DNA of 64,000 nucleotides, from positions 186,001-250,000 of the forward strand of contig JAXLYM010000004.1 in NCBI GenBank assembly GCA_046351455.1, read 5' to 3'. Each line of letters starts with the position of its first letter. Positions within the stretch are counted from its first letter, which is position 1. Origin of the DNA: JADJRH01 sp046351455 (GTDB lineage Bacteria > Myxococcota_A > Polyangia > Polyangiales > Polyangiaceae). The position numbers and the translations under genes are program-made. This document shows positions 53,633 through 62,755 of the stretch, piece after piece. The notes under the pieces were generated by a model. The model ran no database searches, had not been told where the DNA came from, and was given only the letters and a program-made list of their open reading frames with translations.

Positions 53633-54472
53633 ATGGCCCCGCCCGTCGTGTTCGCCGTCGCCAACCAGAAGGGCGGAGTCGGGAAGACCACCACGAGCGT
53701 CAACCTCGCCGCGAGCCTCGCCACGGCCGAGCGCCGCACGCTCCTCATCGACTGCGATCCGCAGGGGAACGCGTCGAGCGGCGTGGGCGTCGCGCCGCGG
53801 ACCGCGGAGACGACGCTCTACGACGTGCTGATCGGCCGCGTGCCGATGAGCAAAGCGGTCCTCAAGACCGCGGTCCCGCGGCTCGACGTCGTGCCCGCGA
53901 CGCAGGACCTCGTCGCGGCCGAGATCGAGCTCATCGATCGCCCGGATCGCGCCCACGTGCTCCGGGATGCGCTGCGCGGTCAGGCGGACGACTACACGTG
54001 CGTCGTCCTCGACTGCCCGCCGTCCCTGGGCCTCCTCACGCTGAACGCGCTGGCCGCGGCGGATCGCGTCGTGGTGCCGCTCCAGTGCGAGTACTACGCG
54101 CTGGAGGGCCTCACGCACCTCATGGCCACCATCGATCGCGTGAAGGCGGCGTACAATCCCGACCTCGGCGTCGAGGGCATCGTGCTCACGATGTACGACG
54201 GGCGCACGTCGCTCACGCACCAGGTCGCGAACGAGGTGAAGGGTCACTTCCGCGTGTTCGACACGATCATCCCCCGCAACGTGAAGCTGTCGGAGGCGCC
54301 GTCGCACGGCATGCCCGCGGTGCTCTACGACGTGTCGTCGAAGGGCGCGCAGGCGTACCTGAGCCTCGCGCGCGAGATCATCGACGCCAACGAGCGCATC
54401 CGGAACGTGAAGAGCCCGCGGGCCGGCAAGGGCAAGGGCGGCGGCGGCAAGGAAGCGAAGGCGCGCTCATGA
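53633..54472 (+). CDS. parA: Chromosome partitioning ATPase ParA
   Basis: 279 aa from ATG 53633 (upstream in-frame ATG at 53594 adds 13 unrelated residues). Deviant Walker A KGGVGKTTT (K13, K18), A' motif LLIDCDPQGNASSG, Walker B VVLDCPPSLGLLT, and C-terminal IPRNVKLSEAPSHGMP. A Gly/Lys-rich tail follows. The lack of an N-terminal helix-turn-helix marks it as chromosomal ParA/Soj type. It works with ParB to move the origin. Its stop overlaps parB (ATGA). Confidence 0.95.
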   Translation: MAPPVVFAVANQKGGVGKTTTSVNLAASLATAERRTLLIDCDPQGNASSGVGVAPRTAETTLYDVLIGRVPMSKAVLKTAVPRLDVVPATQDLVAAEIELIDRPDRAHVLRDALRGQADDYTCVVLDCPPSLGLLTLNALAAADRVVVPLQCEYYALEGLTHLMATIDRVKAAYNPDLGVEGIVLTMYDGRTSLTHQVANEVKGHFRVFDTIIPRNVKLSEAPSHGMPAVLYDVSSKGAQAYLSLAREIIDANERIRNVKSPRAGKGKGGGGKEAKARS

Positions 54473-55359
54473 CGATCGATCCGAAGCGGCGCGCGCTGGG
54501 CCGCGGCCTCGACGCGCTGCTGCCGGCGGCGAGCCCTCCGGCGGGCTTCGCCGACAAGAGCGTCTTCCACTGCCCCGTCGAGAAGATCACGCCGCAGGCC
54601 GGGCAGCCGCGCCAGCACTTCGACGAGACGGAGCTCGCGGAGCTGACGGCGAGCATCCAGGAGCACGGCATCATCGAGCCGCTCGTGGTGCGCCGCACCG
54701 CGAAGGGCGCCGACACGTTCGAGCTGATCGCCGGCGAGCGTCGGTGGCGGGCGGCGCAGCGCGCGGGCCTCAAAGAGGTGCTCGTCGTCGTGAAGGACGT
54801 CTCCCCGAAGGAGGCGTTCGAGCTCGCCCTCGTCGAGAACGTCCAGCGCGCGGACCTGAACCCGATCGAGGTCGCGGAGGCGCTGGATCGTCTGCTCCGC
54901 GAGCACCAGTACACGCACGAGACGCTCGCCGCGAAGGTCGGCAAGGACCGCACGACGATCGTGAATTCGCTCCGGCTGCTGAAGCTGCCCGCGCAGATCC
55001 GCTCGATGGTGATCGGCCGCGAGCTGACGGAGGGCCACGCCCGCGCGATCCTCGGCGCGCCCACCGACAAGACGATGAGCGAGATCGCCGACAAGACGGT
55101 GCGCGGGAAGCTGCCCGTCCGGAAGGTGGAGGCGCTCGTCCGCGCGGCGAAGGCGAAAGAGAAGGGCGCGAACGAGCCCGAGAAGAGCGGCGACACCAAG
55201 AAGAAGAAGTCGCCCGCGGTGCTCGATCTGGAGGCTCGTCTCCAGCGAAAGCTCGGCACGAAGGTAGAGGTCGAGGACGAGAACGGCGCGGGTCGCATCG
55301 CGATCGCGTACAGCTCTCTGGACGAGCTCGACCGGATCCTGCACGCGATCGGCGCCTGA
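54469..55359 (+). CDS. parB: Chromosome partitioning protein ParB (Spo0J-type)
   Basis: 296 aa, starting with RRALGRGLDALLP, the ParA-stimulating N-terminus of chromosomal ParB. Then the CTPase ParB/Srx domain with ELIAGERRWRAAQRAGL (GERRxR), VENVQRADLNPIEVAEAL, the helix-turn-helix (TLAAKVGKDRTTIVNSLRLL, LTEGHARAIL), a Lys-rich linker and a dimerisation end (LGTKVEVEDENGAGRIAIAY). Translation is coupled to parA through ATGA. Confidence 0.95.
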   Translation: MTIDPKRRALGRGLDALLPAASPPAGFADKSVFHCPVEKITPQAGQPRQHFDETELAELTASIQEHGIIEPLVVRRTAKGADTFELIAGERRWRAAQRAGLKEVLVVVKDVSPKEAFELALVENVQRADLNPIEVAEALDRLLREHQYTHETLAAKVGKDRTTIVNSLRLLKLPAQIRSMVIGRELTEGHARAILGAPTDKTMSEIADKTVRGKLPVRKVEALVRAAKAKEKGANEPEKSGDTKKKKSPAVLDLEARLQRKLGTKVEVEDENGAGRIAIAYSSLDELDRILHAIGA

Positions 55360-55405
55360 AGCGCTGCGCGCTCGACGGCTGCGCCGCATCGCTATCGGCG
55401 GCGCT

Positions 55406-57793
55406 TCAGCTCGGGGCGCCGCTCGGCGCGGGCGTGACTCCGCCGCTCGCGGGGTGGCCTGCGCGACGCCCGGAGACGTACGTGGCGAGCGCGAGCACGA
55501 CGAGGACGATCGCGAACACGATGAGAGGGATCGGCAAGTGCTTGCGGCGATCCATCGCGGGCGGCGCGTTGCTGGGCTTCGGCTTCGCTTCGGCGGGCGG
55601 CGGTGAGGGGGACGCCACCGGCAGCGACGGCGACTCTTCCGCGGGCGGCTCCTCGGCGCCCGACGCGTCCCTCAGCTTGACGTCTGCGGCCTTCTTCGCG
55701 GCGGCGGAGAGCGCGGCCGCCTCCTCGGCGTGCACCGCGGACGGCTCGGTCTTGGAGCTCGGCGGCTCGTTGCCGTAGCTCACCGGATCCGACGAATCCC
55801 GCGAGGAGGACCGCGGCTCCGACTCGGACGAAGGCTCTCCGTCGCGCGGACGACCGTGGGCGCTGGAAGGGCTGACCTGCGCGCCGCGACGAGGGGCCTG
55901 GCTGCGCGGACCGGAGGCGGCGTCGGCGTCACCGCACTTCGCGATCCACGCGCGCACCGTGTCGCGGCGAACCGCCACGTCCGCGCCGAACATCTCGCGC
56001 ATGTACGAGGCCACCTCGCGCGGCGATGCGGCGTAGATCTGCGGATCGCCCTCGTCGCGGATCGCCTGCTCGATCGCGTCGGCCATGTCCGCGGCGGTCG
56101 GGTGACGGTCCGCCGGATCCCGCGCGAGCGACTTCATCGTCGCGTCCGCGAGCCCCGCCGGGATGTCGGGGGCGTGATCCGAGAGGAGCGGGATCGGCTC
56201 CACCAAGATGCGCGAGAGCGTCGCGCCGTCCGAGTCCGCGCGGAAGAGGCGTCGGCCGGCGAGCACCTCCCAGAGGATGACGCCCATGCCGAAGAGGTCC
56301 GAGCGCCGGTCGAGATCGCGCCCGGTGGCCTGCTCCGGCGAGAGGTACGCGAGCTTCCCCTTCACCGTCGCGCTGCGCGTCGTCGACAGGCGCGAGGAGG
56401 CGCGCGCGACGCCGAAATCCGTGAGCCGCGAGGAGCCGTCGATGCCGACCAGGATGTTCTGCGGCGAGCAGTCGCGGTGCACGAGATCGACCGGGTTTCC
56501 CTCGGCGTCGGTCAGCTCGTGGGCGGCGTGCAGCCCGTGCAGCGCGTCGAGGATGATCCGCAGCGCGATCGGCCGCGGGAGGCCGCCTTCGACCGCCGAT
56601 CGCGCGATCACGCCGGAGAGCGTGTCGCCCTCGATGTAATCCATCACGAGGTAGTAGCCCGCGTCGGTGGTGCCCACCTCGAGGATCGGGACGACGTTCG
56701 GGTGATGGATGCCCGCGGCGAGGCGAGCCTCGTCGAGGAACATGTCGATGAACTCTTGCTCGTCCGCGAGGTGCGGGTGCAGCCGCTTGATCGCGAAGAA
56801 CCGCTGGAACCCCGCGACGCCCGCCGCCCGCGCGAGGAACACGCTCGCCATGCCGCCGGCGGCGATCTCGCCGATCAGCTCGTAGCGATCGAGGCGACGA
56901 CGCTCGTCCGTCGGATCGAGGAGCTTGAGGTTCCCCGTGGCGGCGCGGCTCGACCGCGCGGGCGCGACGCCCTGACGCGGCGTGCGCACCGACGTGGGGC
57001 CGGGCGCCGAGTCCATGCGGGGGCGCTGGCTGCGCGGCGACTCCTGACGATCCGCGCGCGCCGGGTTCGCGCGCTCGCTGCGCGGGTTCTCCGAAGGCGG
57101 CTCGCGCTCCGGCTTCGAGTCGAGCGGCTCTCGCGCCTCGCTCGGCTTGCCCCAGCGGCCGCGCTCCGGGGCGCCTGCCACGCGCGCCATGCGGACGGTC
57201 GGCCGGAGGATCGGGCCGTCCGGCCCCACCGAGCGCGGCGTCGTCGGAGGGCTCGTGTCGGGGACGCGCGGCGCCTCGACCGGCTCCTCACGGACGAGCG
57301 CGCCGAGCTCTGCGAGCGATCGCATCGTCGACTCGCCGCGCGCCGGACGCGCGACGCTGCTCGTCTGCGGCTCCTCCACGACGGGCGCCGGGGCCTTGCG
57401 CGGGCGCGCCTCTTCACGGACGGAGCGCGGGCCCGACGTCGGCAAGGCGCCCGCGGTGCGCGGCGTGATCGGCGCGTGGCGCGACAGCTCGATCCCGGCC
57501 TCGGACATGAGCTGCGACGCGCGCTTGTCGCCGGGCGCGATCTGCGACGCGCGCTGCAGGAGCTTGCCGGCCTCGCCGCGATCGCCCGTCGCGAGGTAGA
57601 GCTTCGCGACCGCGAAGAGCACGTCGACGTTCTCGCCGTGCTGCTCGAGCGCGTGCTTCGCTGCCTGAGCGAGCGTGTGCGGCTGAACGGCGCCGGCCTC
57701 CGCGTATTGCGTGAGCGAAGCCAGCAATTCCAGCGTGTCGGACAGGTCAACGCTGTCCGACGCGCGCGCTGGGACTCGCTCCCGCATCGTCAT
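55406..57793 (-). CDS. Membrane Ser/Thr kinase-like protein with TPR start and HRDCSPQN loop
   Basis: 795 aa. Residues 20-100 form TPR-like helices. A ~190-residue disordered Pro/Arg/Ser segment precedes the kinase fold (about 303-570): EIAAGGMASVF, K336, LVHRDCSPQNILV (439-446), LTDFGVAR, KLAYLSPEQATG. In the catalytic loop the usual Lys of HRDLKPxN is Ser (S443), while the base D441, Asn and DFG Asp (D459) are kept, so activity is plausible but altered. Another disordered stretch ends in one membrane helix near residues 753-773. Convergent with parAB. Confidence 0.88.
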   Translation of the reverse strand: MTMRERVPARASDSVDLSDTLELLASLTQYAEAGAVQPHTLAQAAKHALEQHGENVDVLFAVAKLYLATGDRGEAGKLLQRASQIAPGDKRASQLMSEAGIELSRHAPITPRTAGALPTSGPRSVREEARPRKAPAPVVEEPQTSSVARPARGESTMRSLAELGALVREEPVEAPRVPDTSPPTTPRSVGPDGPILRPTVRMARVAGAPERGRWGKPSEAREPLDSKPEREPPSENPRSERANPARADRQESPRSQRPRMDSAPGPTSVRTPRQGVAPARSSRAATGNLKLLDPTDERRRLDRYELIGEIAAGGMASVFLARAAGVAGFQRFFAIKRLHPHLADEQEFIDMFLDEARLAAGIHHPNVVPILEVGTTDAGYYLVMDYIEGDTLSGVIARSAVEGGLPRPIALRIILDALHGLHAAHELTDAEGNPVDLVHRDCSPQNILVGIDGSSRLTDFGVARASSRLSTTRSATVKGKLAYLSPEQATGRDLDRRSDLFGMGVILWEVLAGRRLFRADSDGATLSRILVEPIPLLSDHAPDIPAGLADATMKSLARDPADRHPTAADMADAIEQAIRDEGDPQIYAASPREVASYMREMFGADVAVRRDTVRAWIAKCGDADAASGPRSQAPRRGAQVSPSSAHGRPRDGEPSSESEPRSSSRDSSDPVSYGNEPPSSKTEPSAVHAEEAAALSAAAKKAADVKLRDASGAEEPPAEESPSLPVASPSPPPAEAKPKPSNAPPAMDRRKHLPIPLIVFAIVLVVLALATYVSGRRAGHPASGGVTPAPSGAPS

Positions 57794-57942
57794 GGGACTG
57801 CACGTTATACAGCAAGCAGAGGCGGCCGTCCCTCAGAGCGGTGGCGTGACGACGGCAAATTTCACAATTGAAAGAGGCGTAAGAGCTAGCCCGCGACACA
57901 TGGTGATTTCACGCGCGCGCGGCTCTCACCGCGAACGCGACT

Positions 57943-58950
57943 TCACGGCTTCTGCCTGGCGAGCTTGTCGTATTCCGCCTTCGCGCGCTTTCCGATCTCG
58001 GTGTTGGCGCCGACCTTGGCGGCCTTGTCGAGCGTGAGGAGCGCGTTCGCGCGGTTCTTCTTCTCTTCGCTGTAGCTCATGCCGAGGTAGTAGTAGGCCG
58101 TCGCGAATTTCGGATCGAGCTTGATGGCCTCCTCGTAGTCGGCGCGGGCGCTCTCTTCCTCCTTCGTGCCGTGCTTGCAGGCGCCGCGGCGGACGAGGAG
58201 ATCCGGCTCCTTCTTGGCCGAGAGCGCGAGGTCGAACGCGCGCACGCAGTCGGACCAGGCCTGCGCCTCTCCGAGCAGGTGACCGAGCTTCGCGGCCAAG
58301 GCTGCGTCCTTCGTCCCGTCGAGCGCCTTCTTCAGCTGCTCCGCGGCGCGCGGGAGCTCCTTCGCGTCGATGAGGAGCGCGCCGTACGCGTAGCGCGTGT
58401 CGACGTCCTCTTTCACGGCGAGCGCCGCGTCGTACGCCTTGCTCGCGTTCGCGAAGTCGTTCTTGAGCGAGTACGCGTAGGCGAGGTTCGACTGGATGTC
58501 GAAGGCGGCGGGGGCCTTCTCGGCGGCCGCCTTGAGCACCGCGATCGCGTCGTCGGGGCGCGGCGGCGGATCGAGGTAGAGCGCACCCAAGTTCAACGAG
58601 GCGTCGACCATCCCGGGGTCGATCTTGAGCGTCTTCTTGTACCAATCCTCCGCGGCCTTCTTGTCGCCGAGGTGCTCGACCGCGACGCCCATGAGGAACG
58701 TCGCCTCGGGGTGATCCGGCTTCTCCGCGAGCGCCTTCTCCGCGTGCTCCTTCGCCTCCGCGTAGCTGCCGTTCTTCACGTACTGGATGGCGCGCTGCAC
58801 CTCGGTGTTCGCCGTGCCCGAGGAGAGGCCCTCTGCGCCGCCGACGGGGGGATCGGCCGTGAGCACCGGATCCTGCGGAGGCGGCGTGCTGCTGCAGCCG
58901 ACCGCCGCCACGATGCCCAAGCTCAAGAAGGCTCTTTTCGAACGACCCAT
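57943..58950 (-). CDS. TPR-repeat lipoprotein
   Basis: 335 aa. Lipoprotein signal with Cys about residue 19 (VAAVGCSS), then about six TPR units (AIQYVKNGSYAEAKEHAEKALA, EATFLMGVAVEHLGDKKAAEDWYKKTLKIDPGMVDASLNLGALYLD, NLAYAYSLKNDFANASKAYD). Its first 28 nt lie inside the end of glnD in another frame, so its ribosome site is within glnD. The protein likely scaffolds partners at the outer membrane or periplasm. Confidence 0.85.
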   Translation of the reverse strand: MGRSKRAFLSLGIVAAVGCSSTPPPQDPVLTADPPVGGAEGLSSGTANTEVQRAIQYVKNGSYAEAKEHAEKALAEKPDHPEATFLMGVAVEHLGDKKAAEDWYKKTLKIDPGMVDASLNLGALYLDPPPRPDDAIAVLKAAAEKAPAAFDIQSNLAYAYSLKNDFANASKAYDAALAVKEDVDTRYAYGALLIDAKELPRAAEQLKKALDGTKDAALAAKLGHLLGEAQAWSDCVRAFDLALSAKKEPDLLVRRGACKHGTKEEESARADYEEAIKLDPKFATAYYYLGMSYSEEKKNRANALLTLDKAAKVGANTEIGKRAKAEYDKLARQKP

Positions 58951-61703
58951 GATGCCTCGCTGTCTCCGGATAGACCTTGCAGAACGCCGAGGATGCGGCT
59001 CTTCACTTCGGGCGTGCGCGAGGGGCTGACCTTCGCGCCGTCCCGTCCCTCGCTAACGTAGAACACGTCGGCGACTCGCGTCCCCTCCGTGTTGATCTTC
59101 GCGACCGCGATGGAGAGCCCCAGCTCGTACAGCGTCTCCGCGATCGCGAACAAGAGGCCGGGCCGGTCCTCGGCGAACACCTCGATCACGGTGTGCGTGC
59201 GCGACGCTCGGTCGTCGACCGTCACCTGCGTGCGCACCTTCGGCGTCGCGCGGCGGAGGCTGCCCTGATAGCGCTTCTGCGCCAGCTCGACCGCGTCCTT
59301 CGCGCCCGTCAGGAGCGACGTGATGTCGGCCGAGAGCTTCGCGACGGAGCGCGCCACGCCCGAGACGCCGTCGCCTCGATCGCGCACCCAGAAGATGTCG
59401 ACCGCCTGGAATTCGGCCTCCGGCGGCGCCCCGTCGACGCGGCGGGAGTAGATCTGCGCCGCGTGGACCTCCAGCCGAGACGCCGCGAGCGCGGCCGTGA
59501 TCTTCGCGAGGAGGCCGGGCTGATCCGGCGCCACCACGCAGATCTCCGCGGCCCCGGGGTGCCGTGACGGGACGAGCGACACGCTGACGAGGTTCTGCGC
59601 GTGCTTGCGGACGACCTCTCCGTGGTTCGCGATCGCGAGCGGCGCGTTCGAGAGCAGGTACCGATCGCCCATCGACGCGAGGTAGCGGTGCGTGAACGCG
59701 CGGCGCTCCGCTCGCTCCGACGGGTCCTTCGCGGGCATCTGCTCGGCGGCCTCCATCACCTCGGCGGCGGCCTTCGCGACGCGCGCGTCCCGCGAGACGG
59801 CCCCGCCCAGCGCGCCGTCGGTCGCGAGGTACAGCTCGTCGAGCATGCGCGCCTTCCACGACGTCATCGAGGTGGGGCTCGTCGTCGAGAGGTCCGCCAC
59901 GGTGAGCAAATAGAGGTCGCGCAGCGTCTCGCGGCTGCCCTTCACCTCGCGCGAAAACTCCGTGATCGTGGCCGGATCGTCGACGTCGCGCCGCGTGGCC
60001 ACGTGGTACATCACGAGGTGCTTGCGGATGAGGTGGCACGCCTCGGCCACGTCCTCCGGCGGCATCCCGAGGCGCGCGAGGATCGGCGCGGCCATGTCGG
60101 CTCCGCGCGTCGAGTGATCGGTGCCGCCGATCGCCTTGCCGACGTCGTGGAGCAGCGTCGCGAAGTACAGCATCTCCGGCCGCGCAATCTCCGCGGCGAG
60201 CCGGCACGCGAGCGGGTGCTCCTGCGCGAGCTCGCCGCGCACGAGGGCGGACAGCCTCGCGACGGCCGCGACCGAGTGAACGTCGACCGTGTACACGTGG
60301 TACATGTCGTGGTGCGTCCTGCCGACGACCGGCAAAAACTCGGGGATCATCGCGAGCAAGAGGCCGAGGTCGTAGAGCTCGCGCACCACCGTGCCGGCCC
60401 GGAGCCTCGTCTCCTTCGAGGTGGCGACGAGCGACAAGAACAGCCGCGCGGCCTCGGGGCTGGCGCGCAGCTCGGCGCAGAACGAGGGCTCGGTGCACGC
60501 GCCCGCGATCGCGTCCCGCGTGTGCGGCAGAAGCGGCATCCCCCGATCGATCGCGGCGGCCACGAGGCGCAGCGCGAGCGCCGGATCCGTCCGCAAGAGC
60601 TCCTTGTCCCGCGTCGTGATGTGCTCGTCGAAGAGCAGCACGCCGCCGCCGAGATCCTCCTCGCGCGGCTTCTTCCGGTGCAGGACGGGCGCGGCGAGCG
60701 ACAGGATCATGTCGAGCGCCCGCGAGACGGTGCGCGCGCTCCGGTAATACTCGCTCATCATCTGCTCGATGGCCTCGGGGTCGCCGCCGAAGCCGAGCAG
60801 CGCGCTCATCGCCTCCTGCTCGTCGAACGTGAGGCGATCGCTGCGGCGCCCGGCGCGCGCGTGGAGCACGTTGCGCACGCGCCAGAGCAGCTCGCCCGCG
60901 GCCTCGATCTGATCGGCCTCGCGCTGCACGAGGATGCCGACGCGGCGCACGAGCTCGCGCGGCTCCCCGAAGCCGAAGCGCGCCTTCAGCGCCCAGTACA
61001 CGACGTCGAGATCGCGGATCCCGCCGGCGCCGTTCTTCACGTCCGGCTCCAGGAGGTACACCGAGCCGCCGAAGCGCTCGTGCCGCTGCGCGACCTCGGT
61101 CGAGAGGCGCTCCACGAAGCGCGGCAGCTCCGAGTGCGCGAAGAGGCCGCTCGTCGATCGCCGCCGCAGCTCGTCGAAGGGCGCCGTGTCCCCCGCGATC
61201 GGCCGCAGATCCAGGAGCGAGGTGGCCGTCGGGAGATCCGTCCGCGCGGAGTCGAGCAGATCGTCGATCGCCGCCACCTGATGCCCGACGCTGATCCCCA
61301 TGTCCCACAGCGGATAGAGCAGCGCGTCCGCCGCGGCGCTCGCGCGCTCGGGGCGCGAGGCGATGAGGCGCACGTCGATGTCGCTCTTCAGCGCGACGGC
61401 GCCGCGCCCGTAGCTGCCGACCGCCGCGAACAGCACGCCGCTCCACGCCGCGCGATCCTGGGAGCGCGCCGCCATCCCCGCGAAGAGCCGCGACAGGAGC
61501 TCGTCGTAGGCCGCGGCGTTCCGCCTCCCGAGCTCTCCTCCGATCGCGACGGCGTCGAGCGGCGAGAGGCCGCTCGCGGCGCCCGTGACGGATCCGCGGA
61601 AGCGAGCCTGGATCGCGGCGCGCGCGGCGTCGAAATCGGCCTTGAGCGACACGAGGAACGGATCGTTCGGCGAAATACGCGGGGCGGCGGTGGTGCGGCT
61701 CAT
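58923..61703 (-). CDS. glnD: Bifunctional uridylyltransferase / uridylyl-removing enzyme GlnD
   Basis: 926 aa from ATG 61703, overlapping the cheR stop (ATGA). Nucleotidyltransferase motif GSYGRGAVALKSDIDVRLI (G96-S97, D108, D110). PII-uridylyltransferase fold, then an HD domain with LLHDVGKAIGG, and two ACT domains (EICVVAPDQPGLLAKITAAL and VIEVFAEDRPGLLFAIAETL). It senses glutamine and modifies PII proteins. No glnB, glnK or ntr genes are adjacent. Confidence 0.94.
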   Translation of the reverse strand: MSRTTAAPRISPNDPFLVSLKADFDAARAAIQARFRGSVTGAASGLSPLDAVAIGGELGRRNAAAYDELLSRLFAGMAARSQDRAAWSGVLFAAVGSYGRGAVALKSDIDVRLIASRPERASAAADALLYPLWDMGISVGHQVAAIDDLLDSARTDLPTATSLLDLRPIAGDTAPFDELRRRSTSGLFAHSELPRFVERLSTEVAQRHERFGGSVYLLEPDVKNGAGGIRDLDVVYWALKARFGFGEPRELVRRVGILVQREADQIEAAGELLWRVRNVLHARAGRRSDRLTFDEQEAMSALLGFGGDPEAIEQMMSEYYRSARTVSRALDMILSLAAPVLHRKKPREEDLGGGVLLFDEHITTRDKELLRTDPALALRLVAAAIDRGMPLLPHTRDAIAGACTEPSFCAELRASPEAARLFLSLVATSKETRLRAGTVVRELYDLGLLLAMIPEFLPVVGRTHHDMYHVYTVDVHSVAAVARLSALVRGELAQEHPLACRLAAEIARPEMLYFATLLHDVGKAIGGTDHSTRGADMAAPILARLGMPPEDVAEACHLIRKHLVMYHVATRRDVDDPATITEFSREVKGSRETLRDLYLLTVADLSTTSPTSMTSWKARMLDELYLATDGALGGAVSRDARVAKAAAEVMEAAEQMPAKDPSERAERRAFTHRYLASMGDRYLLSNAPLAIANHGEVVRKHAQNLVSVSLVPSRHPGAAEICVVAPDQPGLLAKITAALAASRLEVHAAQIYSRRVDGAPPEAEFQAVDIFWVRDRGDGVSGVARSVAKLSADITSLLTGAKDAVELAQKRYQGSLRRATPKVRTQVTVDDRASRTHTVIEVFAEDRPGLLFAIAETLYELGLSIAVAKINTEGTRVADVFYVSEGRDGAKVSPSRTPEVKSRILGVLQGLSGDSEASWVVRKEPS

Positions 61704-62494
61704 GTCTCGGGGCGCGGGCGGAAGGCGATGGCCCCCTGCGCGATGCGGAAGGGCTCGAGGATGGCGGAGAGTCGCACGGACTCGCTCGCCGCGGAGATCA
61801 AGAAGCCGTCCGGCGCGAGCGTGTTCGCGAGCCGCGAGGCCACGTGGTTGCCGACCGGCTCGGCGAGGTAGAGGAGCACGTTCTTGAAGAGCACGAGGTG
61901 AAACGGCCCGCGGGGCCAGCGCATCGTGAGATCGCGTACCTCGAATTTCACGCTGCTGCGGAGCGATTCTTTCACCCGGAGCACGTCGTCGACCGGATCG
62001 AAATAGCGCTCCAGGAGCGGCGGGGGCAGCTCGCGCACGGCCTCCGCGGCGTAGCGGCCTCGGCGCGCGGCCTCGATGGCCTCGGGAGATCGGTCCACGC
62101 CCACGATCTGGAAGCGCCGCTTCCTCTCGGAGAGCAGGAGCGCCAGCGTGTACGCCTCCTCGCCGGTGCTGCACCCCGCGGAGAGCGCGTGGATCGGCGT
62201 CAGCGACGGGACCTTCTCGCACAGGTGCCGCACGATCGCCTCCCACTGCGCGGAGTCGCGGAGGAACCGCGTCTCACCGACGCGGAGCGACGCGATGAGC
62301 TCGTTCATCGACGCCCGATCGGCCACGAGCTTCGCGGCGACCGCCTCCCACGGGACGTCCACGCGCTCGACGTACGCGTCCACGAACGCGCCGACGCGAT
62401 CGCGCACCCAGCCCGGACCGCGGATGGCCCCCAAGCCGAAGCGTCGCTCCGCGGCCTCCAGCACGCGCTCGATCGTTTTGTCCCGGGTGGTCAA
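61700..62494 (-). CDS. cheR: CheR-type protein-glutamate methyltransferase
   Basis: 264 aa from TTG 62494, chosen because GGGAGA lies about 8 nt upstream; the open frame continues to 62602 without family similarity. N-terminal helical domain (VLEAAERRFGLG), then RVGETRFLRDSAQWEAI, SAM-binding SAGCSTGEEAYTLALLL, VGVDRSPEAIEAARRGRY, and FKNVLLYLAEPV in place of the usual RNVLIYF. It should methylate Glu residues of chemoreceptors, yet no che genes are near; its stop overlaps glnD. Confidence 0.85.
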   Translation of the reverse strand: MTTRDKTIERVLEAAERRFGLGAIRGPGWVRDRVGAFVDAYVERVDVPWEAVAAKLVADRASMNELIASLRVGETRFLRDSAQWEAIVRHLCEKVPSLTPIHALSAGCSTGEEAYTLALLLSERKRRFQIVGVDRSPEAIEAARRGRYAAEAVRELPPPLLERYFDPVDDVLRVKESLRSSVKFEVRDLTMRWPRGPFHLVLFKNVLLYLAEPVGNHVASRLANTLAPDGFLISAASESVRLSAILEPFRIAQGAIAFRPRPET

Positions 62495-62755
62495 CGGGCG
62501 TCTCCCGCAGGTCTGTACCGAGCGAGGCCCCAGGGACCACGCTGGACACGAAGGTCCAACGCACTCTAACGCGGCCTCCGCGCGGGACCCAAGGCTCGCC
62601 ACGACGACGTGAGCACCGATCGGCTCGGGTCCGTCGTGAAAAGGCGTTCACAGCGCGGTCGCCCTCGGAAGCGCTTCGGCCTTCGGATCAAGGGGATCGC
62701 GGGCCGCGCATCCTCCGCTACACTGGCAAGCCCCTTGCAGATTGGAGCCCCTGCC

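Noticed and set aside
53278..55405. parS site near parAB
   Set aside because: No 16-mer resembling the TGTTnCACGTGnAACA centromere site was found; the palindrome at 53545 is different.
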